From Pseudomonadota bacterium (GTDB lineage: Bacteria > Pseudomonadota > Alphaproteobacteria > Rhizobiales > Hyphomicrobiaceae), in NCBI GenBank assembly GCA_023428365.1, contig JAEYYQ010000121.1:1-14982 (forward strand): a stretch of 14,982 bases of DNA. Reading direction: 5' to 3'. Below are positions 1 through 6,346 of this stretch, piece by piece (position 1 is the first letter of the stretch; each line of letters begins with the position of its first letter). The notes below the pieces were generated by a model. The model was not told where the DNA came from, made no database searches, and worked only from the letters and a program-made list of their open reading frames with translations. A program made the position numbers and the translations under genes.

Positions 1-226
1 CGTGTTCAGGATAAAAGTCGCACAGCATCAAAGAGCCGCCGTTGATGTATAAATGAACGTGCATCGTGCGGCCCTTTTCATCGGGCGGCTGGCGGAATAC
101 CTCGCGAGCGCCGAAGGCCTTTTTGTAGAATTCCGCAGCGGCTATGGCCCCGTCCACCGATAGATACGGAACAACGCCGCCGAGGACTTCTGGCTGTTCG
201 GCCGGGGTTGGTGATGTGCTCGCCAT
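1..226 (-). CDS. VOC/glyoxalase-fold (PhnB-like) protein, N-terminal part
   Basis: The reading frame starts at an ATG at 226 and stays open to the left edge, giving about 75 residues. A strong Shine-Dalgarno sequence, GGAGGA, lies just upstream and supports the start. The visible part has the layout of a PhnB-type vicinal-oxygen-chelate protein: a first strand (GGVVPYLSVDG), a helix that places the subunits (AAEFYKKAFGA), then charged and aromatic stretches (MHVHLYINGGSLMLCD). The HVHLYI strand and the LMLCD strand are typical of this fold. Such proteins bind small substrates or antibiotics, often through a metal, but the substrate cannot be told from this fragment. The C-terminal half, which would hold the remaining metal ligands, is outside the window. 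The family is fairly sure; the function is not. Confidence 0.75.
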   Translation of the reverse strand, partial: MASTSPTPAEQPEVLGGVVPYLSVDGAIAAAEFYKKAFGAREVFRQPPDEKGRTMHVHLYINGGSLMLCDFYPEH

Positions 227-371
227 ATGTCGATCCTCCGTTGTGTCGCGCCAAGCAGCCCGCGATTTGCAGGCTGCCAGCTACCTCAAGGACGTCGTAG
301 CCACGCTGAGGCAGACATTACGGATCAGATTTTTCTAGGGCGAGATGTGTGTCGACAGCACCAGAGCTGGA

Positions 372-2087
372 TTACTCAGTTTCTCCTGACGCCGTCCGCC
401 AGTGTGTCACGGCTAGCTCCGGGGTGGAAGCATATCGCACCAGTGGCTTGCGCAAGCCCGCCATCAGCAGGCTGCGGCGGACCCGCTTGTTCGCTCCAGC
501 AAAGTAGACCCGCGTACCCGATTGATGAAGTTTATGGGCGAATCCTTCGAGCACCTTGGCGGCCGAGCTGTCGACCAGCGGCACTTCCGTGAAATCGAGA
601 ACAAATAGCTTGGGATGCTGGCCAATCTGTTCGAGGACGTTGCCGACCGCAGACGCGGCGCCGAAAAAGAACGCGCCCGAGATCCGGTAGAGCACGATCT
701 CGTCGTTGAGCTCCTGCGGGTCGTAGGCCGTGCGGGCGCTGCCCGACGTATCTGCCTCGTCGTTCATCAGAACTCGCTGCCCGGTTTCGACCTCGACGGC
801 TTCAGCCATACGGTGCAGGAAAACGAAGGCGCCGAGAGTTACGCCGACGCCGATCGCGATGGTCAAATCCTCGAAGATCGTCAGCAGGAAGGTCGCGAGT
901 AGAACGACGGCATCCGCCCAGGATGATCGCAGCAGGCTCCAGAATTCTTCCTTCTCGGCCATATTCCACGCCACGATGGCGAGCACGCCGCCAAGACTGG
1001 CGAGTGGGATGTAAGCTGCCAACGGCGCCGCAACGAGCATGAACAGGAGAATGTACAGCGCGTGCATCATGCCGGAGATCGGCCCATGCGCGCCCGAACG
1101 AACGTTGGTTGCTGTGCGGGCGATTGTGCCGGTGACACACATGCCGCCGAACGTCACCGCGGCGATATTGGCAGTCCCTTGCGCAACCAGCTCGCAGTTG
1201 GAGCGATGCCTGCGACCGGTCATGCCATCGGCAACCACGGCCGAGAGCAGGGATTCAATCGCTCCGAGCAGCGTGATGGCGATGGCATCGGGGAACACGG
1301 CCTGCATTTTTGCCAGATCGAAACTCGGCAAAGATGGCGCGGGGAGGGTTCGTGGTATTCCGCCGAAACGCGTCCCGATGGTGGCAACGTCCAGATTGAA
1401 GAGGAACGTCACAAATGCGGTGACGCCCACAGCGATGAGCAGTCCGGGCCATTTGGGCCGATAACGCTTCAGGCCAAGGATGATGGCGATGGCCAGTAGC
1501 GACAGTGCCACTGTCTGAGGATTGATAGTGTGAATGCTTTCTGCGATCGCGCCAATCTTAGGGATCAGCGCCGCCGGTTCCTTCACGATATCAAGGCCGA
1601 GCAGCTCTTTGAGCTGGCTTGAGAAGATGATGACGGCGATGCCGGCTGTGAAGCCGACCGTGACAGGAAATGGGATGTATTTGATGTAGGTTCCGAGGCG
1701 CAGGAATCCGATGCCCAGCATCATCACGCCGGCCATCATTGTCGCCAGCACAAGCCCGTCATAGCCGTGGCGCTCGACGATCGTTGCGATGAGAACGATG
1801 AATGCGCCAGCCGGTCCGCCGATCTGGAAGCGACTGCCGCCCAGTGCCGAGATCAGAAAGCCGCCGATAATCGCCGTATATAGGCCTTTATCCGGCGATA
1901 AACCTGAACCGATCGCAATGGCCATCGACAGCGGCAGCGCAACGATGGCGACCGTCAGTCCGGCAACAGCGTCGGCGCGGAATTGCAGCCAGCCGTAGCC
2001 TTCACGCAGGACGGTGACGAGTTTCGGAGTGAAAAGCTCGGAGAAACTCGGCGTTCTTGTCGGTCTGCTTGCAGTGGGCGCGTTCAT
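372..2087 (-). CDS. SulP family inorganic anion transporter with STAS domain
   Basis: This 571-residue inner-membrane protein has the two-part structure of the SulP/SLC26 family. A membrane core of many hydrophobic segments spans about residues 35-425. A cytoplasmic STAS domain covers about 462-560, with the conserved VPLVDSSAA patch around D506-S508. The core shows the expected glycine-rich start (AGLTVAIVALPLSMAIAIGSG) and the family acidic site in GAIESLLSA near residue 277. Members carry sulfate, bicarbonate or other anions, often with sodium or protons; sequence alone does not choose between sulfate and a BicA-like bicarbonate role. The length is normal. The start ATG has purine-rich GGGAGACGGAGA just upstream. 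An XRE regulator lies 97 bases upstream on the same strand, so the two are probably co-transcribed and the regulator may control the transporter. Confidence 0.9.
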   Translation of the reverse strand: MNAPTASRPTRTPSFSELFTPKLVTVLREGYGWLQFRADAVAGLTVAIVALPLSMAIAIGSGLSPDKGLYTAIIGGFLISALGGSRFQIGGPAGAFIVLIATIVERHGYDGLVLATMMAGVMMLGIGFLRLGTYIKYIPFPVTVGFTAGIAVIIFSSQLKELLGLDIVKEPAALIPKIGAIAESIHTINPQTVALSLLAIAIILGLKRYRPKWPGLLIAVGVTAFVTFLFNLDVATIGTRFGGIPRTLPAPSLPSFDLAKMQAVFPDAIAITLLGAIESLLSAVVADGMTGRRHRSNCELVAQGTANIAAVTFGGMCVTGTIARTATNVRSGAHGPISGMMHALYILLFMLVAAPLAAYIPLASLGGVLAIVAWNMAEKEEFWSLLRSSWADAVVLLATFLLTIFEDLTIAIGVGVTLGAFVFLHRMAEAVEVETGQRVLMNDEADTSGSARTAYDPQELNDEIVLYRISGAFFFGAASAVGNVLEQIGQHPKLFVLDFTEVPLVDSSAAKVLEGFAHKLHQSGTRVYFAGANKRVRRSLLMAGLRKPLVRYASTPELAVTHWRTASGETE

Positions 2088-2096
2088 GATTCTCCG

Positions 2097-2109
2097 TCTC
2101 CCTGGGAGA
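2097..2109. repeat. 13-base palindrome in front of the SulP gene
   Basis: TCTCCCTGGGAGA is a perfect palindrome around a central T, 10-22 bases upstream of the SulP start codon. On the minus strand it overlaps the purine-rich region that should pair with the ribosome. It could be a protein-binding site or a small hairpin that affects translation, or it could be chance. Confidence 0.3.
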
Positions 2110-2184
2110 AGGAGCGGCGGTACCGTCGGCGCACTGGTCGGCGTTCACCGTCGCGGTTTTGATCAATCGGTCATGCTGAACGTG

Positions 2185-2487
2185 TCAGCTTTTCCTCCGG
2201 CGGGCGGTCTGGCGAGGAGGAGAGGCAGGCCTTGAGAGCGCAGCGCTCTTGAACCGGACGCCACGCCCCATTCCATGGCTCGGCGTGTTTTCTCCAATGA
2301 GCTCGACGCCAGCGTGGTCCAAGGCTTGGATGACCTTGATCAGCGTGTCGACGACACCTCTGACGTTGCCTTGGCTGGCTTCCATGCGCTGGATCGTGGG
2401 CAGAGACACGTCGGCGAGATTAGCCAGTGTCTGCTGGTCAACTCCAAGCAGCGCTCGGGCAGCGCGCATTTGAGCGGCGGTAATCAT
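2185..2487 (-). CDS. XRE-type helix-turn-helix regulator (100 aa)
   Basis: A small DNA-binding protein. Residues 1-55 form a Cro/CI-type helix-turn-helix: MRAARALLGVDQQTLANLADVS is the first helix and turn, and LPTIQRMEAS is the recognition helix. A short helix with DTLIKVIQALDHAGVELIGE follows, as in many minimal XRE regulators of alphaproteobacteria. The last 30 residues are basic (RQTARRRKS) and look unstructured. It lacks any ligand-binding or cupin domain, so it may act as a simple autoregulator. It lies directly upstream of the SulP transporter on the same strand, which makes that transporter its most likely target. Inverted repeats 20-65 bases upstream of its start are candidate operators. 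There is no toxin partner beside it, so a toxin-antitoxin role is unlikely. Confidence 0.85.
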   Translation of the reverse strand: MITAAQMRAARALLGVDQQTLANLADVSLPTIQRMEASQGNVRGVVDTLIKVIQALDHAGVELIGENTPSHGMGRGVRFKSAALSRPASPPRQTARRRKS

Positions 2488-2506
2488 GGGGTATCCACGC
2501 TTTATG

Positions 2507-2522
2507 TATCAGCATGTTGATA
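2507..2522. promoter_or_regulatory. Near-perfect palindrome upstream of the XRE gene, candidate operator
   Basis: TATCAGCATGTTGATA reads as TATCA-N-CATG-N-TGATA, symmetric at 14 of 16 positions. It starts 20 bases upstream of the XRE start codon, and its right half is shared with a second 8-base palindrome (TGATATCA, 2518-2525). Size, symmetry and position fit a dimeric XRE regulator binding its own promoter. This is inferred from position only. Confidence 0.5.
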
Positions 2523-2537
2523 TCATACAGGCATAGT

Positions 2538-2552
2538 GATGTCTAGAACATC
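2538..2552. promoter_or_regulatory. Second inverted repeat upstream of the XRE gene
   Basis: GATGT-CTAGA-ACATC has perfect 5-base arms around a 5-base centre. It lies about 50-65 bases upstream of the XRE start and 15 bases beyond the first palindrome. The arms differ from TATCA/TGATA, so it may bind a different protein, or be chance in an AT-rich stretch. Confidence 0.3.
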
Positions 2553-2752
2553 AATTATGCAATTTTCAGCATGCATGTAGGGTTGCTCTGATTGATCCAG
2601 CGTGTGTTGAAACGCCCGGATGCCCAGTGGCCTTGGAGGATAAATATCTGGCGGTTTGTATTTTTATTCTGCCGTCGGAAGATGCGTCAGAACATAATCA
2701 AGAAGAAAAATATCAAAGAATTTATTTGAATAGATTGTGTTGAAATAAGAAT

Positions 2753-2770
2753 AGAAATTTTCGAATTTCT
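2753..2770. repeat. Small hairpin with TTCG loop in the AT-rich core
   Basis: AGAAATT-TTCG-AATTTCT has a perfect 7-base stem and a TTCG tetraloop. The stem is AT-rich and no T-run follows, so it is a weak terminator candidate on either strand. It may be a protein-binding inverted repeat or chance in biased sequence. Confidence 0.3.
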
Positions 2771-2837
2771 TCAAAACGAAGGTGTGTCGTTCTCATGAAT
2801 TGATATTAATTGGGTGTCTGAGTTATTTTCCTTGGGG

Positions 2838-2866
2838 TTGACGTGGGCTGATCGAAACGCTATTCA
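2838..2866 (+). promoter_or_regulatory. Candidate sigma-70 promoter for the gpsA/glucosylglycerol operon
   Basis: TTGACG (5 of 6 matches to the -35 consensus) is followed after exactly 17 bases by TATTCA (3 of 6 for -10). Transcription would start near 2873 and give a leader of about 95 bases before the GTG of gpsA. The -35 is good and the -10 weak, which would suit an activated promoter. It is the best candidate seen in the region, but not proven. Confidence 0.4.
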
Positions 2867-2888
2867 GTTGGCGCATCAGCCGATATCA

Positions 2889-2907
2889 GGATACTCAGGT
2901 CGTATCC
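2889..2907 (+). repeat. Inverted repeat in the leader of the gpsA operon
   Basis: GGATAC-N7-GTATCC has perfect 6-base arms and a 7-base centre. It lies just downstream of the predicted start point, 62-80 bases before gpsA. It could be a repressor operator overlapping the initial transcribed region, or a short RNA hairpin. No regulator gene sits beside the operon to pair it with. Confidence 0.35.
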
Positions 2908-2968
2908 CAGATACATTATTGATGGACTGGCGGCGATCTGCGTCGTCTACACACAGCGGAGGGCTTCC

Positions 2969-4096
2969 GTGAGCAACAACGGAGCAGCCACGCGGTTCTG
3001 TAACGACGAAGTAGGACCGAAGGCATTCACAAACGTTACCGTTATTGGTGGCGGGGCCTGGGGCACGGCCCTGGCGCTCACGGCGCATCGAGCCGGGCGA
3101 CAAGTCTGTCTCTGGGCGCGTGAAAAATCAGTCGTCGAGACAGTTTCACAGACGCGACGCAACCCATTTCTCCCGTCCATAGCGCTGCCCGAGACGATTG
3201 TTGTCACGGACAACCTGGATCAAGCTGTTAAAAACAGCGAACTTGTCCTGCTCGTTGTTCCCTCACAGCATCTGCGCAGCATGGCGCGGCGCGTCGAACG
3301 GCAGTTGGCTGAGGATATTCCGGCCGTTATCTGCAGCAAAGGCGTCGAATCCGACACGCGCCTGCTGATGAGCGACGTCATCGCCGATGAAATGGAGGGT
3401 CGGCCGATGGCCGTCCTCTCCGGCCCGACCTTTGCGGCCGAGGTGGCTGATGATCCGCCAACGGCGGTAACGATTGCGGCGCCTTTGAAGGGGCGCAGCT
3501 TTGGTCCGCACCATCTCGCATCGCGAATTGCGGTGACATTTGCGACGCCGACGTTCCGTCCCTATCTGTCCGACGACGTAACCGGGGTCGAGATCGGCGG
3601 CGCCGCGAAAAACGTGCTCGCGATTGCCTGTGGTATCGCAGCGGGCCGCGGCATGGGATCCAATGCGCGTGCCGCGATTATCACGCGCGGTTTGGCCGAA
3701 ATCATGCGGCTTGGCCGTAAGCTCGGTGCCAGGCCGGATACGCTGTGCGGCCTCGCGGGCGCGGGCGATCTGATGCTGACGTGTTCCAGCGAACAGTCTC
3801 GCAATTTCTCGTTCGGCAAGGCGCTTGGTCAGGGGCAGCGTCCGTCGCTCCGCGACGATGGCCCGGTGGTCGAGGGTGCAGCGAACGCTCGCTCAGTCAT
3901 GCAGCTGGCAACATCGGTAGGCGTCGAGATGCCGATTTGCGCGGCCGTTGACGGTATTCTGCGCGGCGACGCGGTGGATCAGGCGATCCAAAGTCTGATG
4001 GTTTCGGATCTGCGCGCTGAAGCGCATGCTTACGAAAATAGCCCGCGGATTCCCAATCCAGCCCGGCGGAAGCCGGAGGAGTGTGTTTCGGTATGA
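2969..4096 (+). CDS. gpsA: NAD(P)-dependent glycerol-3-phosphate dehydrogenase
   Basis: GpsA reduces dihydroxyacetone phosphate to sn-glycerol 3-phosphate in the cytoplasm. The N-terminal Rossmann motif VIGGGAWGTA is at about residues 25-34, SKGVE at 123-127, SGPTFAAEV at 151-159, the catalytic-Lys region GGAAKNV with K214, and GLAGAGDL at 261-268. All are typical of GpsA. The protein is 375 residues, somewhat longer than the usual 330-340, with about 20 extra residues at the N-terminus and a tail at the C-terminus. The GTG start is supported by GGAGGG five bases upstream; a later start near residue 20 is possible. Its stop overlaps the next gene as ATGA. In most bacteria gpsA serves phospholipid synthesis. 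Here, as first gene of a glucosylglycerol operon, it most likely supplies the glycerol 3-phosphate acceptor, and a second housekeeping copy is expected elsewhere. Confidence 0.93.
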   Translation: MSNNGAATRFCNDEVGPKAFTNVTVIGGGAWGTALALTAHRAGRQVCLWAREKSVVETVSQTRRNPFLPSIALPETIVVTDNLDQAVKNSELVLLVVPSQHLRSMARRVERQLAEDIPAVICSKGVESDTRLLMSDVIADEMEGRPMAVLSGPTFAAEVADDPPTAVTIAAPLKGRSFGPHHLASRIAVTFATPTFRPYLSDDVTGVEIGGAAKNVLAIACGIAAGRGMGSNARAAIITRGLAEIMRLGRKLGARPDTLCGLAGAGDLMLTCSSEQSRNFSFGKALGQGQRPSLRDDGPVVEGAANARSVMQLATSVGVEMPICAAVDGILRGDAVDQAIQSLMVSDLRAEAHAYENSPRIPNPARRKPEECVSV

Positions 4097-4872
4097 GGGT
4101 GGCGAAATTGGTGCTCGCCACCGATCTTGACGGTACATTTCTGGGCGGAAGCGACGAGGATTGCCGCGCGCTTTATCGAGGTCTCAATACCCGCGACGAC
4201 GTGATGCTGATCTTCGTGACCGGCCGGGACATTGACTTCATCGCGGAATTGATTGCGTCGCCAGGAATGCCGCGCCCGCACTACATCATCGGCGACGTCG
4301 GTACCTCGATCTATGACGGAACTAAGCTCGAGCCTGTTGTCGAACTGGAAGCTCCGATAGCGACCGTTTGGAACGAAGCCAACGCACGCGTCATGGATCT
4401 GTTGCGTGACGATCCTGGCCTGAAACTGCAGGACACGCCGTTCCGCCATCGTGTGAGCTACGATTATCGACCGATAGAGTTATCTCCGCTGAGCGTGGCG
4501 AAAGTTGAAGCCGCAGGTTTTGATTGTCTTCTGTCGGCTGATCGCTTTTTCGACGTATTGCCCAAGGGGGTTTCGAAAGGACCGACACTCATCAGGCTCG
4601 TCGAAGCGCTCGGCGTTGATGCCGATAGCGTGCTGGTCGCAGGCGACACCATGAATGACTTGTCGCTGTTTCAGACCGGCTTTAAGGGCGTGGCCGTCGG
4701 AAATTCCGAAGCAAGGCTCGCAGAAGCCGTGCGTCATATGCCGAACGTCTATCGCAGTTCTCTGCCCGGCACCGCCGGCATTGCGGACGCCATCCGTCAT
4801 TTCAATTTCGAGGGGGAACGACATCATGAGAAAATCATCCCTGGTGATCGTTTATCACCGACAGCCGAATGA
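4093..4872 (+). CDS. HAD phosphatase, probable glucosylglycerol-phosphate phosphatase
   Basis: This 259-residue HAD-superfamily phosphatase resembles the sucrose-phosphate-phosphatase type with a C2 cap. Motif I is LATDLDGT (nucleophile D11, acid D13), motif II is FVTGRD (T43), the motif III lysine is probably K162 in PKGVSKG, and motif IV is AGDTMND (D185, D189). GDVGTSIYDG at 68-76 is also typical of the sucrose-phosphatase group. The ATG at 4093 overlaps the gpsA stop (ATGA), with GGAGGA at 4075-4080; an upstream GTG at 4081 would abut that site and is less likely. Its last 47 bases overlap the start of ggpS in another frame. Position between glycerol-phosphate supply and GgpS suggests it dephosphorylates glucosylglycerol phosphate. 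Cyanobacteria use a different phosphatase family (StpA/GgpP) for this step, so this would be a non-orthologous counterpart, possibly matching the HAD half of fused GgpPS proteins. Fold sure, substrate inferred. Confidence 0.85.
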   Translation: MRVAKLVLATDLDGTFLGGSDEDCRALYRGLNTRDDVMLIFVTGRDIDFIAELIASPGMPRPHYIIGDVGTSIYDGTKLEPVVELEAPIATVWNEANARVMDLLRDDPGLKLQDTPFRHRVSYDYRPIELSPLSVAKVEAAGFDCLLSADRFFDVLPKGVSKGPTLIRLVEALGVDADSVLVAGDTMNDLSLFQTGFKGVAVGNSEARLAEAVRHMPNVYRSSLPGTAGIADAIRHFNFEGERHHEKIIPGDRLSPTAE

Positions 4873-6346
4873 CGAGGTCGTGGTCGATGGGCGCGTCGTC
4901 TATCGAAGTCACAAGAGCCCGAACGGAATTGTTCCGACGCTGAAGAGCTTCTTTCACCGTCTGCCGCCCGAGGCCGGTGCGTGGGTGGCCTCCAAGGTTT
5001 ATGATCCTGATAAGGACGAGGATTTCGATCGGATCATTCATGTGGAAGATCCGAACGGCGGCTATATCGTATCGCGCCTGCCGTTGACGGCTGAGCAGGT
5101 GGAGAGCTTTTATCACGTCACCTCGAAGGAGGCGCTGTGGCCGATCCTGCATTCCTTCCCTAGCCTGTTCCAGTACGAGAATGTCGACTGGGACACCTTC
5201 CGCGAAGTGAATCGGCTGTTTGCTGAGGCCGCCGCCGCGCAGGTCGAAGACGACGGTCTCGTTTGGATACATGATTACAATTTGTGGCTCGTCCCCGCCT
5301 ATCTTCGCCGCCTGAAGCCAGATGTACGTATCGCATTTTTTCACCACACACCGTTTCCCGGACCCGACGTTTTCAACGTGCTGCCGTGGCGACGCGAGAT
5401 CGTCGAGAGTTTGCTCGACTGCGATCTGGTCGGTTTCCACATTCCGCGCTACGCCAAGAATTTTGCGGATGTCGCGCGCGCGCTGAACCAAGCTGAAGTC
5501 GCGTGTGTTCAGGCCGTAGAGGAAGGGTTATCGCCGTCCGGTACGGCGCTGTCGGAGCCCGAAGTTCCGACACGGATACGGACTGCCAAGCGGACCGTAA
5601 GTTTGGGCGTCACACCTGTTGGGACCAATCCCGAGCTGGTCGAAAGCTACATTGCCTCCGAAGAGAACCAAGCGCTTCAACAGCAGTTATTGGAGGAACT
5701 TGGCGGGCGCCGACTGCTGATGACGGTCGGGCGTACCGATTACACGAAAGGCATGATCGAATGCTTGCACGCGTTCGAGCGGCTTTTGGGGCGCCGTCCT
5801 GAGATGATCGGCGAAGTGAAGATGCTCGTGACTTCAGTCCGCGCGGCCTCGACCATGAAGGTTTACGAGGAAACGCAGCGTGAGATCGAGGGCCTGGTGG
5901 GCCGGATCAACGGTCGTTTCTCGAAACTCGACTGGACGCCCGTAGTGCTGTTTTCTAATGCCATTCCGTTCGAGAAATTGGTTGCCTATTTTCGTATCGC
6001 GGACGTGTGCGTGACCACGCCCCTGCGCGATGGGTTGAACCTGGTTGCAAAGGAATTCGTGGCGGCCAAGCAGGGGCAGGTGGGCGCATTGATCCTATCG
6101 GAGTTTGCTGGTTGTGCCGTGGAGCTGCCGCAGGCGATCCTCACGAATCCCTATTCCAATCGGGCCATGGACCGCGCCTTGGATGAAGCAATCGACATGC
6201 CGGAGGACGAGGCGCGGGAACGGATGCTTGCGATGAGCAAGGTCGTTCATCATTTTGATCTGGAGCGTTGGGCAGGGCAGGTGGCCAAACAGTTCGACGA
6301 AATCGCGACAGTTTCCGGTCGTTCGAAATCACAGGCTGCCGCATGA
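4826..6346 (+). CDS. ggpS: Glucosylglycerol-phosphate synthase (GT20)
   Basis: A cytoplasmic GT20 glycosyltransferase of 506 residues that should join glucose from a nucleotide sugar (ADP-glucose in known GgpS) to glycerol 3-phosphate. The start at 4826 follows a GAGGGGGA ribosome site and begins at the conserved SLVIVYHRQP strand; an upstream in-frame ATG would add 57 unrelated residues. GT20 landmarks are SPNGIVPTLK (31-40), WIHDYNLWL (147-155), FFHHTPFP (171-178), VGRTDYTKG (301-309), and TPLRDGLNLVAKE (398-410). The N-terminal YHRQPNDEV, KSPNGI, LTAEQV..FYHVTSKEALWPILHSFP and FHIPRY match what I recall of cyanobacterial GgpS and differ from OtsA (VVSNR; IWIHDYHLLPF). OtsA, making trehalose 6-phosphate, is the alternative, but gpsA in the operon favours glycerol 3-phosphate as acceptor. 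Its stop overlaps the next gene as ATGA. Confidence 0.92.
   Translation: MRKSSLVIVYHRQPNDEVVVDGRVVYRSHKSPNGIVPTLKSFFHRLPPEAGAWVASKVYDPDKDEDFDRIIHVEDPNGGYIVSRLPLTAEQVESFYHVTSKEALWPILHSFPSLFQYENVDWDTFREVNRLFAEAAAAQVEDDGLVWIHDYNLWLVPAYLRRLKPDVRIAFFHHTPFPGPDVFNVLPWRREIVESLLDCDLVGFHIPRYAKNFADVARALNQAEVACVQAVEEGLSPSGTALSEPEVPTRIRTAKRTVSLGVTPVGTNPELVESYIASEENQALQQQLLEELGGRRLLMTVGRTDYTKGMIECLHAFERLLGRRPEMIGEVKMLVTSVRAASTMKVYEETQREIEGLVGRINGRFSKLDWTPVVLFSNAIPFEKLVAYFRIADVCVTTPLRDGLNLVAKEFVAAKQGQVGALILSEFAGCAVELPQAILTNPYSNRAMDRALDEAIDMPEDEARERMLAMSKVVHHFDLERWAGQVAKQFDEIATVSGRSKSQAAA

Larger units (their letters stand above)
2488..2968. other. 481-base intergenic region with an AT-rich core
   Basis: No convincing gene is found here on either strand. 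The left end holds the XRE operator-like repeats. The centre (about 2640-2820) is much richer in A+T than the rest of the window: bases 2701-2760 are only about 18% G+C by hand count. The right end holds a promoter-like sequence and leader for the gpsA operon. I looked by eye for the alphaproteobacterial general-stress (EcfG) pattern GGAAC-N16/17-GTT on the plus strand and found none. Confidence 0.7.

Noticed and set aside
255..277. GCAGCC-N11-GGCTGC hairpin upstream of the VOC gene
   Set aside because: Only a 6-base stem with a long loop and no T-run; too weak for a terminator of the SulP gene or a leader element.
4655..4825. In-frame upstream extension of the GT20 gene (57 extra residues)
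   Set aside because: It lies wholly inside the HAD gene, has no similarity to GT20 N-termini, and a strong ribosome site precedes the ATG at 4826 where the conserved sequence begins.
4835..5491. Long minus-strand open frame opposite ggpS (218 codons), and a similar one at 6805-7641 opposite ggtB
   Set aside because: Both lie antisense to well-supported genes, show no recognisable domain, and are expected from GC-rich codon bias.
4826..6346. Reading the GT20 gene as otsA (trehalose-6-phosphate synthase)
   Set aside because: The fold and general motifs are shared, but the N-terminal motifs and the gpsA neighbour fit GgpS better, and the phosphatase is not clearly OtsB-like. Kept as the main alternative.
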